A stretch of DNA of 64,000 nucleotides, from assembly GCA_036489775.1 (NCBI GenBank), contig DASXFC010000051.1:28809-92808 (forward strand). Direction: 5' to 3'. Under the pieces are notes generated by a model. It was not told where the DNA came from. It did not search any database and saw only the letters and a program-made list of their open reading frames with translations. The position numbers and the translations under genes were made by a program. The stretch is from Bog-473 sp036489775. GTDB lineage: Bacteria; Actinomycetota; Acidimicrobiia; Acidimicrobiales; RAAP-2. Positions 32,568-41,575 of this stretch are shown in pieces. The first letter of the stretch is position 1; the number at the start of each line of letters is the position of its first letter.

Positions 32568-34040
32568 ATGGCCGACAGCACCCACCGCAACGAAACGCAG
32601 CTCCTGATCGGCGGGAAGTGGGTGGACGCCTCCGACGGCACCTACGACATCATCAACCCGGCCACCGAAGAGGTGGTGGGCCAGGCCCCCAACGCCAGCG
32701 CGGCCGACGCCCAGGCGGCCGCCGAGGCGGCCAAGGAAGCCCAGCCGGGCTGGGCCGCCTGGTCGGTCGAGGACCGCAGCGCCCTCATGCGCAAGGCGGC
32801 CGAGGCGATCCGAGCCAAGTCGGCCGACCTCCTGCCGCTGGTCATCGCCGAGACCGGCGCCACCGCCACCGTGGGTTCTCGCATGCAGGTCCCGGTGGCC
32901 GCCGACCGCTTCGAGCGGTATTCCCGCGACCCGCGCGGCGTGCTGCAGACCCCACTGCTGCCCCAACCGGCCGGGGCCACCCCGCTGGCCCCCGGCGGAA
33001 TCATCGGCGGCATGATCAACCGCCAGCCCCTGGGCGTGGTGGCCTGCATCACCTCGTACAACTTCCCCATGGTGAACATGGCGGGCAAGGTGGCCCCGGC
33101 CCTGGCCGCCGGCAACACCGTGGTGGTCAAGCCAGCCCCGCAGGACCCGCTGGCCATCGTCGAACTGGTCCGCATCCTCGATGAGGTCGGCTTCCCGCCC
33201 GGCGTGGTCAACCTGGTCAACGGCGTCGGCCCGGTCGCCTCGGCCGCCCTGGTCGACTCCGATTATGTGGACGGCGTCAGCTTCACCGGCTCGACCCAGG
33301 TCGGGGTGACCATCGGCGAGCGGGCCGCCCGCACCATGAAGCGAACCCTGCTCGAGCTGGGCGGCAAGGGCGCCTGTGTCGTGCTCGACGACGCCGACGT
33401 CAAGTTGGCCATCGGCTGCCTCGGATCGACCTGGTCCTTCCACTCCGGCCAGATCTGCACCGCCCCCACCCGGGGCGTGGTGCACCGCAGCGTGTTCGAT
33501 CAGGTGGTCGAGGGGCTGGTGCAAATGGCCGGCTTCTTGAAGGTGGGGGACCCGACCGATCCCAAGACCATCATCGGCCCGGTCATCTCGGACGCGCAGC
33601 GGGGCCGCATCGAGGCGCACATCGCCACCGCGGCCGAGGACGGTGGCGCGGTGGTCATCGGCGGCCAGCGCCCGGCCGACCTGCCCAAGGGCTTCTACGT
33701 GTCGCCCACCCTCATCACCGGCAACAACACCATGCGGGTCGCCCGCGAGGAGATCTTCGGTCCGGTCATCACCTTGATCCCCTTCGACGACGAGGAGGAG
33801 GGCATCGCCATCGCCAACGACACCGAGTTCGGCCTCTACGACTATGTCTTCTCCAAGGACGGCGCCCGCGCCTTCAAGGTGGCCAAGCGACTCCAGGCCG
33901 GCCACGTCGGCGTGAACACGGCGCAGCGCAACCACGACGCGCCGTTCGGTGGCTTCAAGATGAGCGGCATCGGCCGCGACGGCGGCGACTTCGGCCTGCT
34001 GGCCTACTCGGAGCCGCAGTCCATCATCTGGACGTCGTAG
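32568..34040 (+). CDS. aldehyde dehydrogenase family protein
   Basis: A 490-residue NAD(P)-dependent aldehyde dehydrogenase. The general-base glutamate lies in LLELGGKGACVVLDDADV (about residue 262), the nucleophile in FHSGQICTAPTRGVVH (about residue 296), and EEIFGPVITLIPF and the C-terminal PFGGFKMSGIGRDGG are typical. It oxidises an aldehyde to the acid; the substrate is unknown. The ATG is preceded by AGGGAGGG. Divergent from the OB-fold gene, convergent with the FAD monooxygenase. Confidence 0.9.
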   Translation: MADSTHRNETQLLIGGKWVDASDGTYDIINPATEEVVGQAPNASAADAQAAAEAAKEAQPGWAAWSVEDRSALMRKAAEAIRAKSADLLPLVIAETGATATVGSRMQVPVAADRFERYSRDPRGVLQTPLLPQPAGATPLAPGGIIGGMINRQPLGVVACITSYNFPMVNMAGKVAPALAAGNTVVVKPAPQDPLAIVELVRILDEVGFPPGVVNLVNGVGPVASAALVDSDYVDGVSFTGSTQVGVTIGERAARTMKRTLLELGGKGACVVLDDADVKLAIGCLGSTWSFHSGQICTAPTRGVVHRSVFDQVVEGLVQMAGFLKVGDPTDPKTIIGPVISDAQRGRIEAHIATAAEDGGAVVIGGQRPADLPKGFYVSPTLITGNNTMRVAREEIFGPVITLIPFDDEEEGIAIANDTEFGLYDYVFSKDGARAFKVAKRLQAGHVGVNTAQRNHDAPFGGFKMSGIGRDGGDFGLLAYSEPQSIIWTS

Positions 34041-34062
34041 CGCCTCACGACGTCGTAGGGGA

Positions 34063-35193
34063 TCACGGCAAGGTGCTGCTGAAGGCCATCATCAGACGAC
34101 CCCACGACCACGTGCACAACCGCTCGGGTGCCGACACGCCCCGGGGGATCCGGCCACCCAACCCGTAGAAGGGGAGGACGGGTGCTCGGGCCGAGCGCAC
34201 CAAGCGAGCCATCTTGGCCCGGCGTTCCTTCCCGTAGCGGGCCAGTGCGGCCTCGACACTGGTCGCCGAAGCCAACGCCTGCACCAGAACGAGCGCGTCC
34301 TCGATCGACTGATTCGCTCCCTGCGCAAACACCGGCGGCACGGCGTGCACGGCATCGCCGATCAACGCCACCCGCCCCACCGACAGCTGGGCCGGCACGC
34401 GGTGCCAGCCGTGCACGAAGGGCTCGATCTCGTCCTCGGCGATGACGTCGAGCAGGTCGCGGACGGGCGACAACGTCCAGCGGGCGAAGCGCTCCCGGAG
34501 CCAGGCCAGCATCGAGTCCGGCCGGGTGTCCGCCGTCCAGGGCACATCGAACCACCACTGCAAGAGCCCGTGGCCGGCCGGCATCAACCCCACCGCACTG
34601 CCAAAGCCGACGGAGTAGATCGACGTCGCGCCCGCGGTCAGTGCCAAGGGCGCCGCCGTCAGACCCTGGAGCGAGGCCCACCCGGTGGGGGTGACAGCGG
34701 AATCGTCCGCCAGCAAGCCACGGACGGCCGAGCGGTGACCGTCGGCGCCCACCACCAGCTCGCCGGATGCCATCGTGCCGTCGCCCATTTCGATGACAGC
34801 GGAATCGGGTCGATTTCCAGCACGGACGGCCGGCGCCCCGAACTTGATCGTGCCCGGCTTCACCGAGTCGGCCAGGTGGGTCAGCAACTCGCCCCGGCCG
34901 ATGGTCACCGCATCGATCCCGAACTTGCCGGAGAGGCGGGCCGCATCCACCCACCCCACCTGATTCCCCTTGGCCGACCACAACTCGAGCCGGTTGATGA
35001 CCTGGCCGTGCCGGCTCAAATCAATACCCAGCTGCCGCAGGGCCACCGCTCCGTTGTGCCAGATGGCGATGGCCGCGCCGCCGGTTCGCAACGTCGGGGC
35101 CTCCTCGAGCACGCGCACGTCGTGACCGTCTCGCTGCAGCCCAGCCGCCAGCGCCAAACCGGCGATCCCCGCGCCAACCACCACCACCTGCAT
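34063..35193 (-). CDS. FAD-dependent monooxygenase (PHBH fold)
   Basis: A 376-residue class A flavoprotein monooxygenase. The N-terminal dinucleotide fold is VVVGAGIAGLALAAGLQRDG; the DG motif is in LVVGADGHRSAVRGLL (about residue 155), and the GD motif is in VALIGDAVHAVPPVFAQGANQ (about residue 280). It hydroxylates or epoxidises an aromatic or other small substrate with NAD(P)H and O2. Single gene, convergent with the aldehyde dehydrogenase and divergent from the TauD-type dioxygenase across 115 bp. No substrate can be assigned. Confidence 0.88.
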   Translation of the reverse strand: MQVVVVGAGIAGLALAAGLQRDGHDVRVLEEAPTLRTGGAAIAIWHNGAVALRQLGIDLSRHGQVINRLELWSAKGNQVGWVDAARLSGKFGIDAVTIGRGELLTHLADSVKPGTIKFGAPAVRAGNRPDSAVIEMGDGTMASGELVVGADGHRSAVRGLLADDSAVTPTGWASLQGLTAAPLALTAGATSIYSVGFGSAVGLMPAGHGLLQWWFDVPWTADTRPDSMLAWLRERFARWTLSPVRDLLDVIAEDEIEPFVHGWHRVPAQLSVGRVALIGDAVHAVPPVFAQGANQSIEDALVLVQALASATSVEAALARYGKERRAKMARLVRSARAPVLPFYGLGGRIPRGVSAPERLCTWSWGRLMMAFSSTLP

Positions 35194-35264
35194 GGAGCGA
35201 GTCCAGCACCGCCACGTACGGGCGCACCAATGAGGGTCGCCTCGTCCCGCATCGCCTGGCCCCG

Positions 35265-35270
35265 CTAGCC
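35265..35270 (+). promoter_or_regulatory. putative -10 hexamer TAGCCT for TauD-type gene
   Basis: TAGCCT lies 38 nt before ATG 35309, leaving a short leader that contains GGGAGA as ribosome-binding site. Confidence 0.35.
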
Positions 35271-35308
35271 TGAAATCGGACCGGATTCCTCAGCATTTGG
35301 GAGACCAC

Positions 35309-36229
35309 ATGGCGCTGCAGACGGAAACGACACTCGGGGTGCGCCGCCTCACCGTGCGCATTGGGGCCGAGCTGAGCGGCGTCGAGCTGCGGCTGGCCAG
35401 CGACGAGGACATCGCACAGATCCGGGCCGCCTTACTGGCCCATCGGGTGGTGTTCTTCCGCGGTCAGGACCTCTCGGCGCGCGAACAGATCGACTTCGCC
35501 CGGCGTTTGGGCCCGCTGACCCAGGGCCACCCCACCCTGCCGGTGGTCGACGGCGAGGAACTGATCCTCGACCTGGACTCGATGGCCGGTGGCGCAGCCA
35601 ACCACTGGCACACCGACGTCACCTTCGTGGATCGCCCGCCCATGTATTCGATCCTCCGGGCCATGGTCCTGCCCGAGGTCGGGGGCGACACCTTGTGGGC
35701 CAATACGGTGGCCGGCTACGGCGACCTCCCCGCCGACCTGCGCCAGCTGGCCGACCAACTCCGCGCCGTGCACTCCAACGGGCACGACTACGGCCGGCCC
35801 GATGTGGTGGCGCTGCGGGCCGAGATCGGTGAGGACCGTCTGGCCAACCTGGCCGCTTTCGTCTCGGAGGTCTACGAGACCGAACATCCGGTCGTGCGCA
35901 TCCATCCCGAGACGGGCGAGCAGGCCCTGTTGCTGGGCGGCTTCGCTCATCGGTTGGCCGGACACAACGCGGCCGAGTCGGTCGACCTCATCCGCATGCT
36001 TCAGTCCTACGTGACCCGGCCCGAGAACATCGTCCGCTGGCACTGGGAAGTCGGTGACGTCGCCATCTGGGACAACCGGGCCACCCAGCACTACGCCATC
36101 TACGACTACGGCGAGAACCGCCGGCGCATGCAGCGGGTCACCACCCAGGGCACGCCCATCGAAGGGCTCGATGGTCGACCCAGTCAGGCTTTGCAGGGAA
36201 ACTCCACGCTCTACAACCTGCTGGACTAG
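35309..36229 (+). CDS. TauD/TfdA-family Fe(II)/2-oxoglutarate dioxygenase
   Basis: A 306-residue alpha-ketoglutarate-dependent dioxygenase. The iron facial triad is HTDVTF (His and Asp, about residues 100-102) with the distal histidine in RATQHYAIYDYG (about residue 266), followed by the 2-oxoglutarate arginine in RRMQRVTTQG. VVFFRGQDLSAREQIDFAR is the family N-terminal signature. It hydroxylates a sulfonate, chlorophenoxy or similar substrate; the family does not reveal which. ATG 35309 is preferred to TTG 35297. The next gene starts 7 nt after the stop, so the two may be co-transcribed. Confidence 0.9.
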   Translation: MALQTETTLGVRRLTVRIGAELSGVELRLASDEDIAQIRAALLAHRVVFFRGQDLSAREQIDFARRLGPLTQGHPTLPVVDGEELILDLDSMAGGAANHWHTDVTFVDRPPMYSILRAMVLPEVGGDTLWANTVAGYGDLPADLRQLADQLRAVHSNGHDYGRPDVVALRAEIGEDRLANLAAFVSEVYETEHPVVRIHPETGEQALLLGGFAHRLAGHNAAESVDLIRMLQSYVTRPENIVRWHWEVGDVAIWDNRATQHYAIYDYGENRRRMQRVTTQGTPIEGLDGRPSQALQGNSTLYNLLD

Positions 36230-36236
36230 TCCGACC

Positions 36237-37514
36237 ATGGACGCACTACCCCACAACCCCTTGCCGCGCCGCGGCCTGCCCCGCGACGAAGTCATGAGCC
36301 GGCTGCAGGCGATGAAGCACGACGACGCCGATTGGCGCGGCGGTCGGGTCTTCTCGCTGGTCTATTCCGCCGGCGACGAGATCCACGAGCTCCTCCAAGA
36401 CGCCCTGGCCCTCTACAGCGCCGAGAACGGCCTCAACGTGCTGGCCTTCCCGAGTATCGGCCTGATGCAGCACGACATCGTGCGCAACACCGCCTCGCTG
36501 CTCGGTGCCGATGACGAGGCCAGCGGGGGCGGCGTCGATGGGTTCTTGACCTCCGGCGGCACCGAGAGCTTGCTCCAGGCGGTCAAGACCGCCCGCGACG
36601 TCGCACGCGACCGCGGCATCACCCGGCCCCAAGTGGTGGCGGCCGAGAGCGCGCACGCCGCCTTCACCAAGGCGGCCGACTACTTCGATGTCGACCTGGT
36701 GCGTGTCCCGGTCCGGCCGGACTTCCGGGCCGACGTCGACGCCATGGCCAGCCGCTGCAACGACCAGACCATCCTGCTGGTGGCATCCGCACCGACCTAC
36801 CCGCACGGCGTGGTCGACCCGGTGGCTGACATCGCTGCGCTCGCGTTGGAGCGGAACCTGCTCTGCCACGTGGATGCCTGCATGGGCGGGTTCATGCTGC
36901 CGTTCCTGACCGAGCTCGGCCGCTTCGGCCAACCGTTCGACTTCCGACTCCCCGGCGTGACCTCGATGTCGGCCGACGTGCACAAGTACGGCTACGCCTC
37001 CAAGGGGGTCTCGGTCATCTTGTACCGCACCCCCGAGCTGGCCCGGAAGCAGGTCTTCGTGACCACCGATTGGCTGGGTGGCTTCTACGCCTCGACCGCC
37101 ATGGCCGGGACCCGGCCGGCCGGACCGATCGCCGCGGCCTGGGCCGCCCTCATGCACATCGGGTACGAGGGATACCTCGACCTGACCCAGGCCGCGCACG
37201 ATGCCGCCCTCACGCTGCGCGCCGGCATCGAGTCGATTCGGGGACTGGCCGTGCGCGGGGATCCGCCCGGCACCGTCATGGCCTTCGGGGCCGCCGACCC
37301 CGACGCGTTGGACATCTTCGCCGTGGGCGAAGTGCTGGCCGCCGGCGGTTGGTACCTCGACCGCCAGCCACGACCGGACTCGCTGCACGCCACGGTGCAC
37401 GCCGGCAGTGCACCCACCGTCCCCGCCCTCGTCAAGGATCTACGGAAGGTGGTCGACCAGGTCGGCTCGGCCCGCACCGACAACCGGGACACCCCCTACG
37501 GGCAGGCCCGCTGA
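36237..37514 (+). CDS. PLP-dependent lyase/decarboxylase, sphingosine-1-phosphate-lyase-like
   Basis: A 425-residue fold-type I PLP enzyme of the group II decarboxylase/Dpl1 family. LTSGGTESLLQAVKTARDVA binds the cofactor phosphate, HVDACMGGFMLPF holds the PLP-pyridine aspartate, and SMSADVHKYGYASKGVSVIL carries the Schiff-base lysine (about residue 250). The arrangement resembles sphingosine-1-phosphate lyase more than glutamate decarboxylase. It would cleave a phosphorylated amino alcohol or decarboxylate an amino acid. It follows the TauD-type gene with 7 nt spacing, so they may share a pathway. Confidence 0.85.
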   Translation: MDALPHNPLPRRGLPRDEVMSRLQAMKHDDADWRGGRVFSLVYSAGDEIHELLQDALALYSAENGLNVLAFPSIGLMQHDIVRNTASLLGADDEASGGGVDGFLTSGGTESLLQAVKTARDVARDRGITRPQVVAAESAHAAFTKAADYFDVDLVRVPVRPDFRADVDAMASRCNDQTILLVASAPTYPHGVVDPVADIAALALERNLLCHVDACMGGFMLPFLTELGRFGQPFDFRLPGVTSMSADVHKYGYASKGVSVILYRTPELARKQVFVTTDWLGGFYASTAMAGTRPAGPIAAAWAALMHIGYEGYLDLTQAAHDAALTLRAGIESIRGLAVRGDPPGTVMAFGAADPDALDIFAVGEVLAAGGWYLDRQPRPDSLHATVHAGSAPTVPALVKDLRKVVDQVGSARTDNRDTPYGQAR

Positions 37515-37605
37515 ACAATCCACCCCCGGTGTAAATTCGTTGGCATTCCCATAAAATGGCGGAACTTCAACGAAGAGCCGACGAGGCGGAGCAGCGGGGG
37601 TCACG

Positions 37606-38532
37606 ATGAATAGGCGGAATGGCGGTTGCAACCTGGTGGCCCGTTGGCGGCTGCTCATGCTGGGCGCTCTGGGGCTCCTGCTGACAAGTGCAGCGGTGGC
37701 GTTTTCCTCGTTGAGTGCGCCGCTGGCCGGGGCGGACCCCCAACCTCTGGTGATCACCACGACGTCACTGCCCGCCGCCACCGTCGACTCGCCCTATTCC
37801 GCCACGTTGCAGGCCACCGGCGGCGTTGCGCCCTACTCGTGGTCATGGGGGGCGGACCCGGACACCAAGGCTGAGCAGCTGCCCCCAGGGCTGTCGTTCT
37901 CAGCCGGCACCATTTCCGGCACCCCGACTCAGTGGGGATCATTCGAGTTCTACGTATTTGTCGGGGATGCCAGTAATCCCCAGGAGCAGTATGTGAGGAC
38001 CTTGGTCCTCAACGTGCAACCACTCACGCCCCCACCATTGGTGGTCACCACGACATCACTTCCCAACACCACGGTCGGGATGGCCTATTCGGCCGCACTG
38101 CAGGCTTCCGGGGGAGTGCCGCCCTACTCGTGGTCCATTGCGTCGGGCAGCTTGCCCGAAGGATTGTCCCTCTCGTCCACCGGCACCATTTCGGGGACGA
38201 CCGAACTCCCCCAGACCTCGACCTTCGTGGTGCAGGTGATGGATACCGGAGCCCAGTCCGGCACCAATCTCTATGCCCCCGAACAGCAGACGGCCACCGA
38301 ACAGTTGAGTATTGCCGTAAGTAGCGGTTCTTCCTCCCTCGACTCGACGTTGGAGTCGCTCGGCAACACCATTGTGGGCGCGGAGGGTAACGCCACTGGG
38401 GAGTTGTCCGTCGTGACCGGCTTGCTCGGCACGCTGGACGGCGCACTGTCGAACCTCGAGCAGACGATCAGCTGCCTACCGGCTGGTCTCAGCACGCTGC
38501 TCGACGGTACGCCACCGGCCTGCGTTCCATAG
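37606..38532 (+). CDS. secreted protein with two putative Ig-like (He_PIG) repeats
   Basis: A 308-residue protein with a signal peptide (LMLGALGLLLTSAAVAFSSLSA; cleavage likely near AGA, about residue 43). It then contains two copies of a He_PIG-type Ig-like repeat: TTTSLPAATVDSPYSATLQA...PYSWSWG and TTTSLPNTTVGMAYSAALQA...PYSWSIASGSLPEGLSLS. A coiled, Ser/Leu-rich tail with two cysteines (SCLPAG, PPACVP) follows. Such proteins are usually surface or matrix components. No anchor motif is seen. The upstream sequence is AT-rich (CATAAAAT near 37550) and may hold the promoter. Confidence 0.75.
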   Translation: MNRRNGGCNLVARWRLLMLGALGLLLTSAAVAFSSLSAPLAGADPQPLVITTTSLPAATVDSPYSATLQATGGVAPYSWSWGADPDTKAEQLPPGLSFSAGTISGTPTQWGSFEFYVFVGDASNPQEQYVRTLVLNVQPLTPPPLVVTTTSLPNTTVGMAYSAALQASGGVPPYSWSIASGSLPEGLSLSSTGTISGTTELPQTSTFVVQVMDTGAQSGTNLYAPEQQTATEQLSIAVSSGSSSLDSTLESLGNTIVGAEGNATGELSVVTGLLGTLDGALSNLEQTISCLPAGLSTLLDGTPPACVP

Positions 38533-38553
38533 CATCGGGGCGCTCGGGCGTGC

Positions 38554-39339
38554 TCAGGAAGTGGTGAGCCCGCCGTCTGCCACGAGCGCAGCGCCGGTCA
38601 CCGCGCTGGACGCCGAGCTGCACAACCAGGCGATGAGTTCGGCCGGTTCGGCCGGTTCGAGCAGGCGCTCGACCAGCTGCTGGCCGGCGAAGTCCTCGGC
38701 CGAGCCCAGGCCGTAAATCGCGGCGGAGGCATCGAGCACCGCCCCGCGGGTCGACCCGGGACACACCGCGTTGGCCGTGATCCCCGAGCCGGCCAGGTCG
38801 GCCGCCAGTGACTTCATCAGCCCGATCACCGCGTGCTTAGAGGCGCTGTAGCCACTCATGCGCCGCAACCCCACCAGACCGGCGGCCGAGGCGACGGCGA
38901 TCACCCGACCATGGCGCGGCGCCGGCGCGTCGAGCAGAACCGGGACAGCCGCCGTGGCCAGGTTGCGCACGCCGTGCACGTTGACGTCGAAGAGGACGTG
39001 CCAGTGCTCATCGGTCGTTTCCCACAGTGGTGGTCCTCCGCCGACCACGCCGGCCACCGCCACCACCGCATCGAGGCCGCCGAAATAGGTGACGGCCGCC
39101 GTGACGGCCTCACGCATGTCAGTTGAGCTACGGACATCGCCGATGTGCGCCCGGACGGCATCGCCGTGGCGGGCCGCCACCGACTCCAGCTCGGCCGAAG
39201 TGGCCAGCGGGTAGTCGAGGGCGGGATCGTCGGCGGCCACGTCCACCGCCAGCACCTGCCAGCCGTCGCGCACCAGGTGGTCCACCGTGGCCGCCCCGAT
39301 GCCCCGGCCGGCTCCGGTGATCAGAGCCACCGGGCTCAC
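38554..39339 (-). CDS. SDR oxidoreductase adjacent to mftE (mycofactocin-coupled type)
   Basis: A 261-residue SDR: ALITGAGRGIGAATVDHL (NAD loop), AVDVAADDP, VAGVVGGG, the catalytic serine in AVASAAGLVG and YSASK as the Y-x-x-x-K pair. I place the start at GTG 39339, which forms a GTGA overlap with the mftE stop; ATG 39357 adds six residues. SDRs linked to mycofactocin bind NAD tightly and pass electrons to mycofactocin instead of releasing NADH, and members next to mftE are known. Being the last gene of the mftA-B-C-E operon, it is the obvious client enzyme of the cofactor made here. The alcohol substrate is unknown. Confidence 0.82.
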   Translation of the reverse strand: MSPVALITGAGRGIGAATVDHLVRDGWQVLAVDVAADDPALDYPLATSAELESVAARHGDAVRAHIGDVRSSTDMREAVTAAVTYFGGLDAVVAVAGVVGGGPPLWETTDEHWHVLFDVNVHGVRNLATAAVPVLLDAPAPRHGRVIAVASAAGLVGLRRMSGYSASKHAVIGLMKSLAADLAGSGITANAVCPGSTRGAVLDASAAIYGLGSAEDFAGQQLVERLLEPAEPAELIAWLCSSASSAVTGAALVADGGLTTS

Positions 39340-40022
39340 ACTGGCTCCTCGGGCCATCGGGCCAACACCGCGTCACGGAGATCGCGCGTCAGCGCATCGA
39401 GTAGGACACGGCCTTCATCAGCGTTGGCACCCGTCGGATCCCCCAGCACGCCGTTGGACGATATCGGTCGCACCCCCTCAGTGCGCAGCCGGGGCAGGAT
39501 CGACTGGAGCGGTTCGGTGCACCCGGGCGCCGCCAGGGCCATCCGCACGGAATCGGGCGCGATGGCCAGCATCAACGAGGTCTCGGTCCGACCAGCGTGC
39601 GCATCGCCCTCGGTTCGTGGCGACCAGAAGAGCGCCGCCTCGCCATCGGCTCGGCAGAGCGCTTCGGCCCGCACCATCGCTTCGCCGTTGCCGCCATGCG
39701 CGCTGAGCAGCACCACGCCCCGGAAGGCCTCCCGGGCCGAGCGCACCAGTTCGATCACCAGTTCGGCCAGCACATCGTGATGCACCAGCAGTGTGCCGGG
39801 GAACCCGGCGTGCTCTCCGCTGGCTCCGTAGGCCACGGCCGGAGCGCGCACCACATCTGGACGGGCCCGACACAGGCCGTCGGCCAACGCCACCGCGATC
39901 TGGGTATCGGTATCGAGGGGCAGGTGTGGGCCGTGTTGTTCGAACGAACCGAACGGGATGACCAGCACTCGCCGGCCACCGGTGGCCGCCACCTCCTCCC
40001 AGGTGGAGCCCGCCAGCCCCAT
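39336..40022 (-). CDS. mftE: mycofactocin peptidase MftE (creatininase family)
   Basis: A 228-residue creatininase-family metalloprotein with the metal-binding signature FGSFEQHGPHLPLDTDTQIA (about residues 24-43), LLSAHGGNGE and the glutamate/histidine region of the family. MftE cleaves the C-terminal Val-Tyr dipeptide from MftC-processed MftA to release the AHDP intermediate. ATG 40022 lies 2 nt after the mftC stop. The operon order here is mftA-mftB-mftC-mftE-SDR, with mftD and mftF on the other strand. Confidence 0.92.
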   Translation of the reverse strand: MGLAGSTWEEVAATGGRRVLVIPFGSFEQHGPHLPLDTDTQIAVALADGLCRARPDVVRAPAVAYGASGEHAGFPGTLLVHHDVLAELVIELVRSAREAFRGVVLLSAHGGNGEAMVRAEALCRADGEAALFWSPRTEGDAHAGRTETSLMLAIAPDSVRMALAAPGCTEPLQSILPRLRTEGVRPISSNGVLGDPTGANADEGRVLLDALTRDLRDAVLARWPEEPV

Positions 40023-40024
40023 CG

Positions 40025-41182
40025 CTAGACGCGCGCGTTGGTGCGGAAACGCACCGGGGTCGGCACCGGGATCCGCTGGCCCGAGCGGTCGACCTTGGAA
40101 TGGCCCAGAGAGGAATGCGGCTGTGCCGAGCGAGCGGCCAGGGCAGTCTCGCCATGACCGAGCACGCACTCAGGATCGGGACCGTCCAGCGGCAGGCCGG
40201 TGAAGAATTTGGCGGCCATGCAGCCGCCCTGGCAGGCGTCGTACGAACCGCACGAGGCGCAGGCACCGGCACTCTGTGGCTCGCGTAGTGACACGAACAG
40301 ATCGGAGTTGCGCCAGACCTGCGCGAACCCGCCGGGATCCCGGACGTTGCCGGCGAGGAACTCCTTGTCGATGACGAACGGGCAGGCATAGACATCGCCC
40401 ACCGGATCGATCAGGCAGACCACGCGCCCCGCCCCGCACAGGTTGAGACCATCGAGAGGCTCACCCAGCGCGGAGAGGTGGAAGAAGGAGTCGCCGGTGA
40501 GCACCTGGGGGCGCTCCACCAGCCAGTGGTAGAGCTCGCGCTGTTGCGCCGCCGTCGGATGGAGCGAGTCCCACACGTCCACGCCGCGGCCGGAGGGGCG
40601 GAGCCGGGTGAGCCGGAGCTGAGCGCCATAGTGCTGGGCCATGGCTTCGAACGTGTCGAGCTGGCTCACGTTCTCCCGGGTGACCACCACGCTGATCTTG
40701 AACTGGCCGAAGCCGGCATCGGCCAGGTTCTCCATGGCGGCGCGGGCGGCGGCGAAAGAGCCGTCGCCGCGGAGGGCATCGTTGGTCGATGCGACGGCCC
40801 CGTCAATGCTGATCTGCACGTCCACATAGTCCATGCCGGCCAGTCGACGGGCTGCTTGGGGGGTGAGACGGGTGCCGTTGGTCGAGAACTTCACGCCCAC
40901 CTTGTGGTCGACGGCATAGGTGACGAGGTCGAAGAAGTCGGGTCGCAGCATCGGTTCCCCACCGCCGATGTTGACGTAGAAGACCTGCATGGCGGCCAGC
41001 TCATCGACCACCGCCCTGGCCTCGGCGGCCGACAGCTCCCTCGGGTCCCGGCGGCCCGAGGAGCTCAGGCAGTGCACGCAGGCCAGATTGCAGGCGTAGG
41101 TCAATTCCCAGGTGAGGCAGATGGGTGCATCAAGCCCGCGGGTGAAGCGCTCCTTGAGCGGTACGGCGGCGTCAGTCGGCAT
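40025..41182 (-). CDS. mftC: mycofactocin radical SAM maturase MftC
   Basis: A 385-residue radical SAM/SPASM protein. The SAM cluster motif is CNLACVHC (Cys31, Cys35, Cys38), followed by GGGEPML and STNGT. The C-terminal SPASM cysteines appear in NLCGAG, YACPF, CASCGSYDACQGGC and PECVLG. MftC decarboxylates the C-terminal tyrosine of MftA and then cross-links it to the adjacent valine. It overlaps the mftB stop by 11 nt. Length and motifs are those of canonical MftC, although a 30-residue basic tail follows the last cysteine. Confidence 0.95.
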   Translation of the reverse strand: MPTDAAVPLKERFTRGLDAPICLTWELTYACNLACVHCLSSSGRRDPRELSAAEARAVVDELAAMQVFYVNIGGGEPMLRPDFFDLVTYAVDHKVGVKFSTNGTRLTPQAARRLAGMDYVDVQISIDGAVASTNDALRGDGSFAAARAAMENLADAGFGQFKISVVVTRENVSQLDTFEAMAQHYGAQLRLTRLRPSGRGVDVWDSLHPTAAQQRELYHWLVERPQVLTGDSFFHLSALGEPLDGLNLCGAGRVVCLIDPVGDVYACPFVIDKEFLAGNVRDPGGFAQVWRNSDLFVSLREPQSAGACASCGSYDACQGGCMAAKFFTGLPLDGPDPECVLGHGETALAARSAQPHSSLGHSKVDRSGQRIPVPTPVRFRTNARV

Positions 41183-41480
41183 CGATCACTCCTGACTCAG
41201 CCAGACCGGCCAGGGCCCGCACGTAGCGAGGCCGCTCGTGTTCGGGCACCACTGCCTCAATGGCGGCACCGGCGCTGTCGAACCGCTCGAGGGACGAGAT
41301 CAGCTGGCAGAGCAGGCGCGATTTGAGGAAATGCAAGCGGCGGGTGCCGTAGTGGTAGGCCAGCGCGCCGAACGACTCGTCGCGCAGCGCCACCTGAGGG
41401 TGCAGATGCCAGTGGCGGTCGACATCGAATGCCACCAGCTGGGGAGCGGTGGCCGGTGCCGCGCTCAATAGACGCCGCAC
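41172..41480 (-). CDS. mftB: mycofactocin peptide chaperone MftB
   Basis: A 102-residue PqqD-like RiPP recognition protein. The core VALRDESFGALAYHYGTRRL followed by LKSRLLCQLI is characteristic of MftB. It binds the MftA leader and presents the peptide to MftC. The GTG start at 41480 overlaps the end of mftA by 16 nt, so translation is probably coupled to that of the precursor; the 3' end overlaps mftC by 11 nt. Confidence 0.93.
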   Translation of the reverse strand: MRRLLSAAPATAPQLVAFDVDRHWHLHPQVALRDESFGALAYHYGTRRLHFLKSRLLCQLISSLERFDSAGAAIEAVVPEHERPRYVRALAGLAESGVIDAD

Positions 41481-41575
41481 ATCCCGTCGATCGAGACCTC
41501 TTCGACCAACAACTCGTCGACGTCCTCATCGGACAGAGACTCGGCGTCCTCGATCTCCTGGTCTTCCGTCAGCAT
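41465..41575 (-). CDS. mftA: mycofactocin precursor peptide MftA
   Basis: A 36-residue peptide read on the minus strand from ATG 41575 to TGA 41465. It starts MLTEDQEIED, continues with an acidic leader (SDEDVDELLVEEVS) and ends in IDGMCGVY, the hallmark of mycofactocin precursors. MftC modifies the last Val-Tyr pair and MftE releases it. GAGGAG lies 5 nt upstream of the ATG, and TAGGGT at 41602-41607 (minus strand) is a good -10 candidate. It overlaps mftB by 16 nt. Confidence 0.95.
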   Translation of the reverse strand: MLTEDQEIEDAESLSDEDVDELLVEEVSIDGMCGVY

